Below are positions 41,949-52,600 of a stretch of DNA of 64,000 nt, in pieces. The DNA is from Thalassoglobus neptunius (GTDB taxonomy: Bacteria > Planctomycetota > Planctomycetia > Planctomycetales > Planctomycetaceae), in assembly GCF_007859735.1 (NCBI RefSeq), contig NZ_SIHI01000010.1, positions 1 to 64,000 of the forward strand. The letters run 5' to 3'. The notes under the pieces were generated by a model. It had not been told where the DNA came from. It saw only the letters and a list, made by a program, of their open reading frames with translations, and did not search any database. Both the position numbers and the translations under genes were made by a program. How positions within the stretch are numbered: position 1 is the first letter of the stretch; each line of letters starts with the position of its first letter.

Positions 41949-43214
41949 ATGTTGAGTTCCACAGAATCGCAACAACCTGACACGAATAATCCAGAGAAGG
42001 AATCCCCTTCGAGTGGATCGACGCAATCCAAGAGCGTTTCGCGTCAAACAATCCTTCGCCGCGCAATTCTGTTCGCGATTCTCGTGATCGTCGTTCTCGG
42101 GCTGAAGAACCCGGTCGTCAATGCTGTCCAGAGCTACCGGGCCGCCCGCTTCAAATCGGAATGCAAAGCGCTGATTGACGCAGAAGACTGGTCGGGCGCG
42201 CGATCAACAGCCCGCGCGTGGCTCAAGATGACTCCTGGCAGCAACGATGCACTCGTCTTTCTGGCCGAAGCAGCTGTGCAGCTTGATGATCCCGAAGAAG
42301 CTGCGGACTCACTTTCGAAAGTGAGTGATGATTACCACGGTGCGCTTCAAGCGTTGGCTGTCTGCGCAGAACTTCAGTTTACTGATCTCAACCAACCCTA
42401 TCAGGCAGAAGCAACCTGGAAGCGGATGCTGGAGATCGACCCTCTCGCCGATGTCGCCCATCAAAGGTTGATCTACTTCTACGCCATGACTCTCCAGCGT
42501 CAGGCGATGCGTGATCAAATTGAGCAGGCAATGGAGCTTGGATGCGAACCTCCGGAAGCCTATCCGTATTTACTCCTGGCCAATGTTCTCAACTTTTCGG
42601 ATGGCCTGAAGAAAGTCAGCCGCTGGCGGCAGTCGAACCGAGACGACGAAATCCTCGAAGTGGCTCAGTCCATTTATGCAGCCAAACGGACCGAAGACAG
42701 TGGAATGGCGACTTTCGGAATTCAAACGATCACACCGGGAGACAAAACGCTGCTTGATCGCTGCATTCAAAAGTATCCGGGCAATCTCGAAGCTCTATCG
42801 CTGCAAATTGAGTTTGCCATGTTTGGCGGAGACCCGAAGACCGTCGCAAAATTGCTGGCTCAAGCAGGTGCCGAAGCTGAATCAGACAGTCGATTCTGGC
42901 GATATCGTGGTTGGTTATTCCAGGAACGCGGCCGAGACGAAGAATCGGCCAAATCGTTAGAGCGAGCACTCGAAATCAACCCGTTCGAGTGGCAATCACG
43001 TTGGCTTCTTGCTGATATCTATCGAAAGCTGGGAAAGAGCGAACTTGCTTCCAAGCACGCCAAGATCGCTGCACAGGGAAAAGACCTGCAAACGCAGCTC
43101 TTCGAACGCCCCAACGCCCGTGATCTCACTCCCGAATTGATGCAGCAGATTTATGATTACCTGCATTCAATTGGGCCATCGATTCCTCGGGATGCGATCG
43201 AAAAGAGAATCTGA
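41949..43214 (+). CDS. Membrane-anchored TPR protein
   Basis: A 421-residue protein with a polar N-terminal tail, one membrane helix (AILFAILVIVVLGLKNPVV, about residues 38-57) and tetratricopeptide repeats through the rest (for example AEATWKRMLEIDPLADVAHQRL and EESAKSLERALEINPFEWQSRWLLADIYRKLG). It probably serves as a scaffold facing the periplasm-like compartment. TPR proteins recur beside UnbV/DUF1559 genes in planctomycetes. No specific partner is known. Confidence 0.75.
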   Translation: MLSSTESQQPDTNNPEKESPSSGSTQSKSVSRQTILRRAILFAILVIVVLGLKNPVVNAVQSYRAARFKSECKALIDAEDWSGARSTARAWLKMTPGSNDALVFLAEAAVQLDDPEEAADSLSKVSDDYHGALQALAVCAELQFTDLNQPYQAEATWKRMLEIDPLADVAHQRLIYFYAMTLQRQAMRDQIEQAMELGCEPPEAYPYLLLANVLNFSDGLKKVSRWRQSNRDDEILEVAQSIYAAKRTEDSGMATFGIQTITPGDKTLLDRCIQKYPGNLEALSLQIEFAMFGGDPKTVAKLLAQAGAEAESDSRFWRYRGWLFQERGRDEESAKSLERALEINPFEWQSRWLLADIYRKLGKSELASKHAKIAAQGKDLQTQLFERPNARDLTPELMQQIYDYLHSIGPSIPRDAIEKRI

Positions 43215-44013
43215 CAGTTCCGTAAGCTACGAAACCCATCCGCCAAACCTCAAGACGAATAAGATATTTTGTCACGCCAAAATTTCTCTCAAAAATTTTT
43301 TGGATGAACTGAAAAATCGGATTGGAATGATTTCGCGGCCGTCTCTCCACACTTCTCAACACTCTTTCTTGCACCCTGTCGACGTGCCCGATGAGCAGAC
43401 TTTTTCGAGTTTCCTCCGCTGGTCAAAGTGAAGTTTTCAAAAAATCCGAAACTTCCGCTCCACTCGGGAGTTAACCCCATATCCCGATGCGTGAGTCACT
43501 TGCCTCACCGTCGTGAAGCCTCGTTGAAATCAGCACGATGAGTGCGTCAGATCACGGTTCGGTATGATTTTTCTCCTATCAAATTGAGCACGCTTCGAAA
43601 TTTGATCTCGGTTCACCAATTCGTTGGTAGCGAGCGAGGATGAGTTCAAACAGTCGCCCACAGTGAGCATTTGAACAAATCAGTGTCTGAGAGAATATTC
43701 TGGATCAACGAATCAAACCTGCGGTTCATTAAACAGAACCTAAGACAACTTGAATCCAGCAAAACGCTCGCCAACTCGTGAAATCGCACAACTTCGATGG
43801 TGTCTTTCCCCCTGAACTGTTCGTGTTGACAGGGTACTTTTTGCAGTCAAGTCGACATCGATTCAACAAAAATTTCGTTACAACCGACTAATAAATAGTT
43901 ACGATTCTGTTGTCAGGTTGAGATCTTTGATCTAAACTTTCAAATTGGTAGTAGGGTTTCTTATTCGAGGATCCCTTATTTTCATTTCATTAATTTTGCC
44001 GAAAAGTATTTCA
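43215..44013. other. Long intergenic region before the DUF1559/UnbV genes
   Basis: About 800 bp, AT-rich toward its right end, with no supportable gene. It contains the promoter candidate at 43910-43938. Several TTCGAA-like short repeats and AAATTT stretches are present, but I see no ordered array or RNA fold that I can name. Confidence 0.5.
43910..43938 (+). promoter_or_regulatory. Candidate sigma-70-type promoter
   Basis: TTGTCA (43910-43915) and TAAACT (43933-43938) are separated by 17 bp. A transcript would start near 43945, some 70 bases before the small lipoprotein gene. Confidence 0.5.
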
Positions 44014-44196
44014 ATGCGTCTGAAAGCCTGCCATTTTCTTTTGATCGCCTTGCTTTCCTGTGTGGTTTCCGGATGTGGCGATGGGGATATCCCAGAGGAT
44101 CTCCCACCGACCCCGGAAGCTGGAACTGATGACTATGATCAGTACAACAGCGCTGGTCGTCGCGGTCCAGGTGGTGGCAAGGCTGGCAACAAGTAA
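44014..44196 (+). CDS. 60-residue lipoprotein
   Basis: A tiny predicted lipoprotein: basic start (MRLKACHF), hydrophobic core, lipobox VVSGC (Cys21), then an acidic, Pro-rich and finally Gly-rich tail (RRGPGGGKAGNK). Small lipoproteins of this kind precede DUF1559 genes in planctomycetes. The start is ATG 44014, with the promoter candidate upstream. Function unknown. Confidence 0.65.
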   Translation: MRLKACHFLLIALLSCVVSGCGDGDIPEDLPPTPEAGTDDYDQYNSAGRRGPGGGKAGNK

Positions 44197-44303
44197 CGAA
44201 ACCCATTTGCAATGATTCTGCGATGGTTTCAGTTATGATCTCGCGTCGGTGATTTCACCATCGTCGCTCTTTCTTTTTTTCATTGTTTATCGAGGATGGA
44301 CTC

Positions 44304-45437
44304 ATGAACACGCGAAGACGACGTCGCTCAGCGTTTACGCTGATCGAACTCCTGGTCGTGATTGCGATTATCGCAATCCTGATCGCACTCCTGCTCCCGG
44401 CTGTGCAGCAAGCCCGTGAAGCTGCCCGGAGAACACAGTGTAAGAACAACCTGAAGCAAATCGGGTTGGCTCTGCACAACTACCACGACACCTACGGTCA
44501 GTTCTCCCTCAACTACGACGGAACCTTGCCGATCTACAACAAGGTAACCGGGCAGGAAGACCAGCAAATCGGTCGAAACCAGTCTGCGATCTCTTGGGTC
44601 ACAGCCTCACTTCCATACCTTGATCAGGCTCCGCTCTATCAGGAAATGGATTCACTCGGAGCATTCACTTCTGCCCCAGCAACCTGGGCGAGCGGAAACG
44701 GATACGGGAATCCTCGCGTTCAGGAACTGGCTCTGACCATCATTCCTGCATTGCAGTGCCCAAGTAACCCACAGTCGAAAACAACCGAATCGAACGAAAC
44801 ATCGTTCTGCTACCTCAACAACGGCGGATACGCTGATGGTGGTGGCGGTGGTGGAACACGCTACCCAGGTGGACGATGTGATTACGTCGGAAACATGGGA
44901 TTCGTTCACAGTGGATGGCGTGACGTCGGAACCGGTGCTTCACACGATGCTCGAAACGGAGCTCGCTGGGTCAGCCCTGAGTGGGTGACAACTTACGACG
45001 AAGACTGGGACGACTACACCGACTACCGTGGATGCTTCTGGCACCGTGGAGCAGCTCGTATCGCTCAGATCACCGACGGAACTTCGAACACAGTTGCTGT
45101 CTTCGAAAACCATCACTGGCGAATTTCGAAAGATCGTCCTTCACGATTTGCTCGTAACGCAAGCTGGATTTCTCCAGTGAACGTGCTCGACACCCTGAAC
45201 AAGAAGATCAACTCCGACAACGTTTACAACTTCCGTGGCGACAACGACAACCGCGGAGCTTCAATGTCAAGTACTCACCCAGGTGGTGCTCACGCATTGA
45301 TGGCTGACGGAGCTGTTCGCTTCCTGAGCGAAAACATCGACATCGGTGTTGCTGGTCACGATGGAACAACCTACCGCGAAGGTGTTCAGCTCGCTCTTTC
45401 AACAGCAAGTGCAGGCGACCTCGTCGGCGAATTCTAA
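44304..45437 (+). CDS. DUF1559 protein with prepilin-type N-terminus
   Basis: A 377-residue member of the planctomycete DUF1559 family. The basic leader MNTRRRRRSA is followed by the prepilin motif [20 protein letters not shown] and [15 protein letters not shown]. The C-terminal [20 protein letters not shown] is also typical. It shares its N-terminal motif almost exactly with the protein at 1860-2783. It is probably assembled or anchored through the pseudopilin-like helix. GAGGATGGA lies before the ATG, and a strong terminator follows. Confidence 0.9.
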   Translation: MNTRRRRRSAFTLIELLVVIAIIAILIALLLPAVQQAREAARRTQCKNNLKQIGLALHNYHDTYGQFSLNYDGTLPIYNKVTGQEDQQIGRNQSAISWVTASLPYLDQAPLYQEMDSLGAFTSAPATWASGNGYGNPRVQELALTIIPALQCPSNPQSKTTESNETSFCYLNNGGYADGGGGGGTRYPGGRCDYVGNMGFVHSGWRDVGTGASHDARNGARWVSPEWVTTYDEDWDDYTDYRGCFWHRGAARIAQITDGTSNTVAVFENHHWRISKDRPSRFARNASWISPVNVLDTLNKKINSDNVYNFRGDNDNRGASMSSTHPGGAHALMADGAVRFLSENIDIGVAGHDGTTYREGVQLALSTASAGDLVGEF

Positions 45438-45495
45438 GACTCGTCAACACAAACAAGCTTGACGATAGAATTCTATTTTGTTGATTGAATTCCAC

Positions 45496-45537
45496 ACCGG
45501 CTCGGGACGAGAACCTTCTCGCTCGGGCCGGTTTTTT
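45496..45537 (+). terminator. Terminator after the DUF1559 gene
   Basis: ACCGGC (45496-45501) pairs with GCCGGT (45527-45532). An inner CGAGAA/TTCTCG stem and a run of six Ts complete a classical terminator. Confidence 0.88.
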
Positions 45538-45707
45538 GGTAGAGAGCTTTGAACTTGCAACCACGAACGACCACTCCGCGCGATCGTGTTGGCACGCCTC
45601 ACAGAATGAGCGTGTGCATCAAACGATCAGCCGGGTTGAGACATCTTATGTGGCAATTTCAGCGTGGGATCGGACCGCGCTTCTTTCTCGATCGGATCCA
45701 ACCACCA

Positions 45708-47528
45708 ATGGCATCGCGGATCGTCGTTTCAGCGATCTGCATGTTGCTTGCCGGGTGCCCTCAATCTTCGTCTCCCGAACCTGCTGATGGTCCAGATGGC
45801 ACGCAAGCTGTCGAGCCAGCTGAAGAAACAAACGCCAACCTCAGCCAGACACCGCAAGATTCTGCGCCGGAAAAGAAATCGAGTCTGTTTGACGATCTCG
45901 ACGAGATCCTTGAGGAAGACTCCGCTCCGCAGGAACTTGATTTCCCCATCTTCTTCACCGACACGCACGAAGAAGCGGGAATCGACTTCGAATTCGACAA
46001 TGGAGACTCACCCGAAAAGCTGATGCCGCAGTCAACTTCCGGAGGGATTGGCTGGATTGACTATGACCGCGATGGATGGCCGGATCTCTATTGCGTGCAA
46101 GGTGGCTACCCAGCTGCTCCGACACGAGAAGGGGAGCCGATTGACGAACTGTTCCGAAACATGCAGGACGGCACGTTTCTATCTGTCACAGAAGCGGCGA
46201 TGCTCGAGGATATCGGATACGGACACGGCGTCGTCGCTGGCGATTTCAACAACGATGGTTTCGACGACCTGTACGTTTCCAACGTTGGAGAGGACGCCTT
46301 TTACTTCAACAACGGCGATGGGACTTTCGAAGAAGTCGCAGCTGCGAGCGGCATGTCGAATCCACTCTGGGCGACCAGTGCCGGGTGGGGTGACCTCAAT
46401 CAGGACGGAAACCTCGACCTCTACGTTTGCAACTACGTCGACTACGATCCATTCCATCCGACTTCGTGTGTTGGCGAAGAAGGCGAACCGTGGATCTGCC
46501 ATCCAAAAGACGTTGATCCCATCCGTAACGTTTGCTTCATCAATCAGGGTGACGGGACATTCTCCGAAGAATTAACGGAGCGCGGCCTTGAAGCGGACGG
46601 AAGCAAAAGCCTGGGCGTCGTCATCGCCGATTTCAATCGTGATGGGACTCAGGATATCTATGTCGCCAACGACACCACAGCCAATCATCTCTTCGTGAAT
46701 CAGGGCGGTGGGAAATTCGAAGAGCAGGGGCTGGCCCTTGGATGTTCGATGAGCGGACTCGGACAATTTCAGGCAAGCATGGGTCTTGCGTTTGGTGATT
46801 TCGACCGCAATGGGTGGCAAGATCTTTACGCAGCCCACTTCACGACCGATTCGAACACGCTGTACCGCAATCTGGGGGAATCCGGATTCACGGACGCAAC
46901 TCGCGAAACCGGATTGCATCTCCCGACGTTACCGTTCCTCGCGTTTGGAACGGTGATGGCCGATTTCAATCAAGACGGCTGGCAGGACCTGTTCGTCGCG
47001 AATGGCCATATCGACGACTGGAGAGCAACAACCGGGGATGCGTGGTATATGCCGCCTCAGATGTTCCGCTTCAATGGGTCTCAGTGGATCGAGTGTACTG
47101 AAACAGCTGGACCATATTTTCAAGGCGAGTACCTCGGACGAGCGGTCGCCTCCGCCGACTACGATCGAGATGGAGACCTTGATCTGGCGGTTTCCCAACA
47201 GGCAGCCCCTGTCGCGCTGCTGCGAAATGACTCGGAAAGTGGGCACTGGCTGCAGATTGAACTCATCGGAACGACGAGCAATCGACAAGGGATTGGTTCA
47301 GAGGTCATACTCCGACAGGGAGATTTAAAATTGACTTCCCAACTTCCCGGAGGGACAAGCTATTGCGCAAGTCATCAGCCGATTATCCTCTTCGGCCTCG
47401 GGAAGAACAAAAACAGCTGTGAGATCGAGATCAAGTGGCCGAGCGGCATTCGACAAGTCGTGTCCGACGTCGCAGTGGATCAGTTATTGACTGTCATCGA
47501 AGCCGATTCAGACACACAGGAAGAATAA
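45708..47528 (+). CDS. FG-GAP/ASPIC-UnbV lipoprotein
   Basis: A lipoprotein of about 606 residues from ATG 45708 (lipobox LLAGC, Cys17); in-frame ATGs at 45648 and 45606 would only lengthen the leader. After an acidic linker come FG-GAP repeats with calcium-binding DxDxDGxxD loops (WIDYDRDGWPDLY, DFNNDGFDDLY, DLNQDGNLDLY, DFNRDGTQDIY, DFDRNGWQDLY, DFNQDGWQDLF, DYDRDGDLDLA). These form a beta-propeller, followed by the ASPIC/UnbV domain (SNRQGIGSEVILRQGDLKL, then IEIKWPSGIRQVV). Probably an extracytoplasmic calcium-binding adhesion or complex protein working with the multiheme protein 10 bp downstream. Confidence 0.85.
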   Translation: MASRIVVSAICMLLAGCPQSSSPEPADGPDGTQAVEPAEETNANLSQTPQDSAPEKKSSLFDDLDEILEEDSAPQELDFPIFFTDTHEEAGIDFEFDNGDSPEKLMPQSTSGGIGWIDYDRDGWPDLYCVQGGYPAAPTREGEPIDELFRNMQDGTFLSVTEAAMLEDIGYGHGVVAGDFNNDGFDDLYVSNVGEDAFYFNNGDGTFEEVAAASGMSNPLWATSAGWGDLNQDGNLDLYVCNYVDYDPFHPTSCVGEEGEPWICHPKDVDPIRNVCFINQGDGTFSEELTERGLEADGSKSLGVVIADFNRDGTQDIYVANDTTANHLFVNQGGGKFEEQGLALGCSMSGLGQFQASMGLAFGDFDRNGWQDLYAAHFTTDSNTLYRNLGESGFTDATRETGLHLPTLPFLAFGTVMADFNQDGWQDLFVANGHIDDWRATTGDAWYMPPQMFRFNGSQWIECTETAGPYFQGEYLGRAVASADYDRDGDLDLAVSQQAAPVALLRNDSESGHWLQIELIGTTSNRQGIGSEVILRQGDLKLTSQLPGGTSYCASHQPIILFGLGKNKNSCEIEIKWPSGIRQVVSDVAVDQLLTVIEADSDTQEE

Positions 47529-47537
47529 CGAATTCAG

Positions 47538-49415
47538 ATGAGACAGCTTGACCGGCCAAATTTCTGGCCCTTATTCACGATCGCTTTGCTGGCTTGTTCG
47601 ATGGTGATCGCCGGATGCCAAAATCGCCCGGAATCGCCTGAGGAAGATGATTCCGATGTGACCGATACGGAAGTCGAATCTCGATTTTCCGCGCCGACGG
47701 TTCCGTCCAAACCGTCAGAAGGGTTCGCCGGAAGCGCAGCTTGTCGTGAGTGCCATGCTGAAATCTCGGACCATTTCCATCAGCACCCCATGGGTCAGTC
47801 TCTTGCGGATGTCATGCTCGCGACTCCTCTCGAAGACTACGAGGAAAATATCAAGTTTGAGACACCTCGCGCGCCCCGATCGACGGTGACGCTCTCTTAC
47901 GAAATCGAAAAGACTCCTGACGGGGTCTATCACCACGAAATCTTGACGGATGAGAACGGCGAGGTCATCTATGATCTCCCGGTGCCGGTCGCCTTCGCTG
48001 TCGGGTCCGGAAAACGAGGGCGTTCGTACCTGATTGATCGCGGCGGATTTCTGTTTATGTCTCCCGTCACGTGGTATTCGGGAGGAGAACGATGGGACCT
48101 CTCGCCGGGCTACGAAGGCCGGAATCTGCACTTCGATCGTCGCATTGTCGATGGTTGCCTGAGTTGTCACGCTGGACGCGTTGCCGAAATCGAATCAGCT
48201 CCCGATCAGTACAAGCCGGAACCGTTTCTGGAAGAATCGATCGGCTGCGAGCGTTGCCATGGTCCCGGCGAAGAGCATGTCGCTTTCCACGAGGGAAAAC
48301 TGGAATCGGAATCTGATCCGATGCTCGACTTGTCCACACTCTCTCCCCGTGCCCGCGATCACATTTGCTTTCAGTGTCATCTCATTGGGGAAAGCCGTGT
48401 GACGCTGTACGGTCGAAGCGAATTCGATTTCCGACCGGGGAATACTGTCGACGAAATCTGGGCGATCATCCTCAAGGGAACCGGAGTCGAGTCAGATCAA
48501 TCGACCGCTGCTGTCAATCAGGCAGAGCAGATGTTGAGCAGTGTCTGTTATCAGAAAAGTGACGGACAGATGAGCTGCACTTCGTGCCACGACCCTCACC
48601 GAATCCCGAAGCCTGCTGAGCGCATCGAGTTCTATCGGTCGAAGTGCATCGCGTGTCACGGTCCCGATGACGTCGAGTGTACAGAACCTGTCGCCGAACG
48701 ATTAAAGGTCACCGAAGAAGATTCCTGCATCGAGTGTCATATGCCTTCGCTCGCCGCGAATGATGTCCCTCACACTTCGCAAACCGACCACCGCATCCTT
48801 CGCCGTCCTCAGAAAACGGTGCCTTCAAAGAAGAAAGACAACGTCTATTACGTGTTCGGACAGGAGGATGGTGTTCTCTCCGAAGCTGATCTCGAGCGGG
48901 CGTCCGCGATTTCCATCATTCGCTCAGCTGAGCAAACCGGGAATGATGTCCTGGCTGGGGACGGGATTGAGATTCTTGAAGAGTGGTTGAAAGTCGCTCC
49001 GGATGATCTCAAAGCTCAACTGTCGCTCGGCGTTGCCTATTGGCTTCTCGAAGATAATCGCATGGCCGCCCGAACGTGGGAAAAGGCACTCGAATCGAAT
49101 CCCGACAACGAGTATCTGCTGCGTCGTCTCTTTGTCCTGTATCACGATTCCGGACAACTTGATCTCGCCTTGAAATACGGTCGGCAGCTGGTCGAGATCA
49201 ATCCGTACGACTACGAATACTTCGGCCGGCTCTCACACATTCTCGCCCAGGAAGGTGAGATGTCCGAATCAGCAGAAGCTGCGGAACAGGCACTCCAACT
49301 GAATCCCTCAGCTGCGCAACTGCATCAGTGGCTGGTTCAGGTTTACGATTCACTGGGTGAAACAGAACTTCGCGATAAGCACATCGATCTCTATCGAAAG
49401 AAAACTGGACAGTAG
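47538..49415 (+). CDS. Seven-heme cytochrome c / TPR lipoprotein
   Basis: A 625-residue lipoprotein (lipobox VIAGC). The first two thirds hold seven CXXCH heme-binding motifs (CRECH, CLSCH, CERCH, CFQCH, CTSCH, CIACH, CIECH) in a cytochrome c554/c'-like arrangement. From about residue 450 come TPR repeats (EILEEWLKVAPDDLKAQLSL, TWEKALESNPDNEYLLRRL, EAAEQALQLNPSAAQLHQW). It likely transfers electrons outside the cytoplasmic membrane, and the TPR part docks partners such as the UnbV propeller. The redox partner is unknown. It begins 10 bp after the UnbV stop. Confidence 0.88.
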   Translation: MRQLDRPNFWPLFTIALLACSMVIAGCQNRPESPEEDDSDVTDTEVESRFSAPTVPSKPSEGFAGSAACRECHAEISDHFHQHPMGQSLADVMLATPLEDYEENIKFETPRAPRSTVTLSYEIEKTPDGVYHHEILTDENGEVIYDLPVPVAFAVGSGKRGRSYLIDRGGFLFMSPVTWYSGGERWDLSPGYEGRNLHFDRRIVDGCLSCHAGRVAEIESAPDQYKPEPFLEESIGCERCHGPGEEHVAFHEGKLESESDPMLDLSTLSPRARDHICFQCHLIGESRVTLYGRSEFDFRPGNTVDEIWAIILKGTGVESDQSTAAVNQAEQMLSSVCYQKSDGQMSCTSCHDPHRIPKPAERIEFYRSKCIACHGPDDVECTEPVAERLKVTEEDSCIECHMPSLAANDVPHTSQTDHRILRRPQKTVPSKKKDNVYYVFGQEDGVLSEADLERASAISIIRSAEQTGNDVLAGDGIEILEEWLKVAPDDLKAQLSLGVAYWLLEDNRMAARTWEKALESNPDNEYLLRRLFVLYHDSGQLDLALKYGRQLVEINPYDYEYFGRLSHILAQEGEMSESAEAAEQALQLNPSAAQLHQWLVQVYDSLGETELRDKHIDLYRKKTGQ

Positions 49416-49619
49416 CCAAGCAACATCTCGGTCTCGAGAGAAGGCTTCCGCACGTGCCAGCAGGCTTCGACGGATTTGGTTCAGCCTGTTGATTCAAATC
49501 GCTGAGAAAACTCCGCTTACCGAATACATCAACCCTGACTGATTTGCTAGACTGAGCGAGTGGGGTCGTTGCGACTCCTGATCGTTCTCTGCGCGTCTCC
49601 ACCCCCTGGAGCTTCACGA

Positions 49620-52600
49620 ATGCGTATACCCTCACTCTTCTCCCCACTTCTCAATTCCGCTCGCTCCATTCATCTTGCCGCCTGCCTCGTGGCATGTTGC
49701 ATCTTGGTGCTGAACGGTTCCAAAGCGAATGCGATTGATGCTGAGGAGATCCTCTCAAAAACCGGTGTGCGTGGTGGCTTTATCGTTCAGCTTGGACTGG
49801 GCGACGGAAGCCTGACATCCGACCTGAAAGCAAGCGACGCATTTCAGGTTCACGGTCTCGATCGAGATCCCGAAACTGTCCGGAAGATTCGAAACGAGCT
49901 TCACAAATCGGGCGTCTATGGTGCTGTTTCCGTCGACCAACGCTCATCGACTGAGCTGCCGTATATCGACAACCTGGTCAATCTCCTCGTCGCTGAGGAT
50001 CTCGGCGATGTTCCGATGTCTGAGGTGATGCGCGTCCTCGTTCCGAATGGAACCGCTTTCCTGAAAGGCGAAGACGGCAATTGGACCGCGACAGTCAAAC
50101 CTCGTCCCGACGATATCGATGAGTGGTCTCATTTCTTTCATGACGCATCGGGAAATGCAGTCGCTCACGACGATGTGGTCGGTCCGCCTCGGCACTTGCA
50201 ATGGGTCGGTAGCCCGCGCTGGTCGCGGCATCATGATCGAATGGCCAGCATGAGTGCTCTCGTCTCCTCAGGCGGGCGATTGTTTTACATTCAGGATGAA
50301 GGAAGCCGGATCTCAATTCAGCTTCCGCCAAAGTGGAAGTTAATCGGGCGAGATGCATTTAATGGAACCGTTCTCTGGAAGCGGGATATTGAATCGTGGC
50401 AGGATCATCTCTGGCCGCTCAAGAGTGGTCCGACACAGTTGTCGCGCCGACTCGTTTCGACTGAGGACGAGGTCTATGTCACGCTCGGAATCGATGCTCC
50501 CGTCTCAGTCGTTGATGCTGCCACTGGGGAAACGCTTCGAACTCTCAAAGACTCGGACGGGACGGAAGAAATCATCGTCTCGAACGGGACGATCTATCTC
50601 GTCGTCAACAAAGAGGGCTCCGCTCGCGACGCTTACATTCCCCTCAACGGTGGAGTCGGAGATCAGGCGCATGTGCGGGAGAATTTCTTCTGGAACGAAG
50701 AACCTCGCGTTGTGATGGCCTACGACGCAGAATCGGGAGAACAACTGTGGGCAAAGACGACTCGCATTTCTCCGCTTACGATGGCTGCGGATCAGGAGAA
50801 AGTTTACCTCCACGACGGAAGCCAGATCGTTGCGATTGACGGAAAGTCCGGGGAAGTCGACTGGCAAACATCTTCGGTCACGCGGCGAAAGGAATACACG
50901 TTCAACTTTGGGCCGAGGCTCCTCATTCACGAAGGCGTTGTCCTTTACGCGGGGGGTGACAACAAAATGGTGGCCCTTGAAGCCAGCGACGGAAAGGAAC
51001 TCTGGACCTCCGAACATCCGAACTCTGGATATCAATCCCCGCAGGATTTGATGGTCGTCGATGGTCTCGTTTGGGTCGCTCCAACGACGTCCGGAAAAGA
51101 CACCGGAATCTTCACCGGCCGCGATCCTCGAACCGGCGAAGTTAAAAAGTCATTTGAGCCGGATGTCGACACATATTGGTTTCACCATCGCTGTTACATC
51201 TCCAAAGCCACTGACAATTACTTGATGCCTTCCCGAACAGGGATCGAATTCGTCGACTACGAAAATGAGCACTGGGACATTCACCACTGGGTTCGAGGAG
51301 GATGTCTTTACGGGGTGATGCCATGTAACGGATTGACTTATGCCCCCGCTCATAATTGCGCCTGTTATCCCGAAGCCAAGCTGTTCGGATTTAACGCATT
51401 GGCTCCTGCCGCTCCAACTCGTCCTCGCCCACTCGATGTTCCAGAAGAGGGGCGACTCGAAATCGGACCGTCATTTGATCGGCCGCTCAGCCCGATTGAC
51501 GAAGCTTCCTTCGGAGTTGACTGGCCCACTTACAGAAGCGATTCCGCACGATCCGGTTTCTTGACGACCCGCGTTCCGTCGGAATTGACTGAAAGCTGGA
51601 AAATCACTCTCGGTGGAGAACTCACTCCGCCCGTCATTGCGGAAGATCATGTTTACGTCGCCCAGAAAGATACACATACGCTATTCGCCCTTGATGTCGC
51701 GACAGGTGAAACCGCATGGCAATACACGATTGGTGCCCGAATCGATTCTCCTCCGACTGTTCAACGGGGACGCGTCGTGTTCGGCGGGAATGATGGATGG
51801 GTCTATTGCTTAGCTTCAGACGATGGATCGCTCTGCTGGCGATATCGTGCCGCTCCGCTCGATCGACGAACGATAGCGTTTGAGCAATTGGAATCACTCT
51901 GGCCGGTTCATGGTTCGGTTCTGTTCGAAAATGACAGCATCTACGCTGTCGCAGGTCGATCGAACTTCCTCGACGGAGGACTTCGACTGGTTCGACTCGA
52001 TTTGAAGTCCGGCAAGAAACTCACTGAAACGCTCATGGACGAAACCAATCCCGCGACGGGGAACAACCTGCAAGAACTGGTCAAAGTTCTTCAGATGCCG
52101 GTCGGGCTTCCGGATATTCTCTCAAGTGATGGTGAGAGAATTTACATGCGATCGCAGAAGTTCGACCAGGATGGGAATCGACTTGAGATTGGCCCTGTCT
52201 CGGGAGATTTCGTGGAACAAGGCTCCGCTCAGAGGGGGGAGGGCGTCCATCTCTTCGCGCCGATGGGATTCCTCGACGACACCTGGTTCCATCGCGCTTA
52301 CTGGGTCAATGGAAGAAGCTTTGCCGGCGGACACGCGGGATATTATCAGGCAGGCAAGTTCGCTCCGGCAGGTCGTATTCTCGTCAATGGAGGCGGGTAT
52401 GTGTACGGGTACGGTCGAAAACCGCAGTACTATAAATGGACGACTGTTCTTGAACATCAGCTGTTCGCGTCTCCTCCGGAGCCTCCGGAAGTCAAAATCA
52501 CGAAAGCCACGACCAACAACAACAACGGTTCGTTTGCTCAATTCAAACCGACGGCTCATCTCGATCCGACCGGGAAACCGATCACCGTCGAAGCCTGGTT

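Noticed and set aside
41653-42066. A 137-codon leftward frame opposite the TPR gene start
   Set aside because: It overlaps the start of the TPR gene, and neither the N- nor the C-terminal part resembles a known domain.
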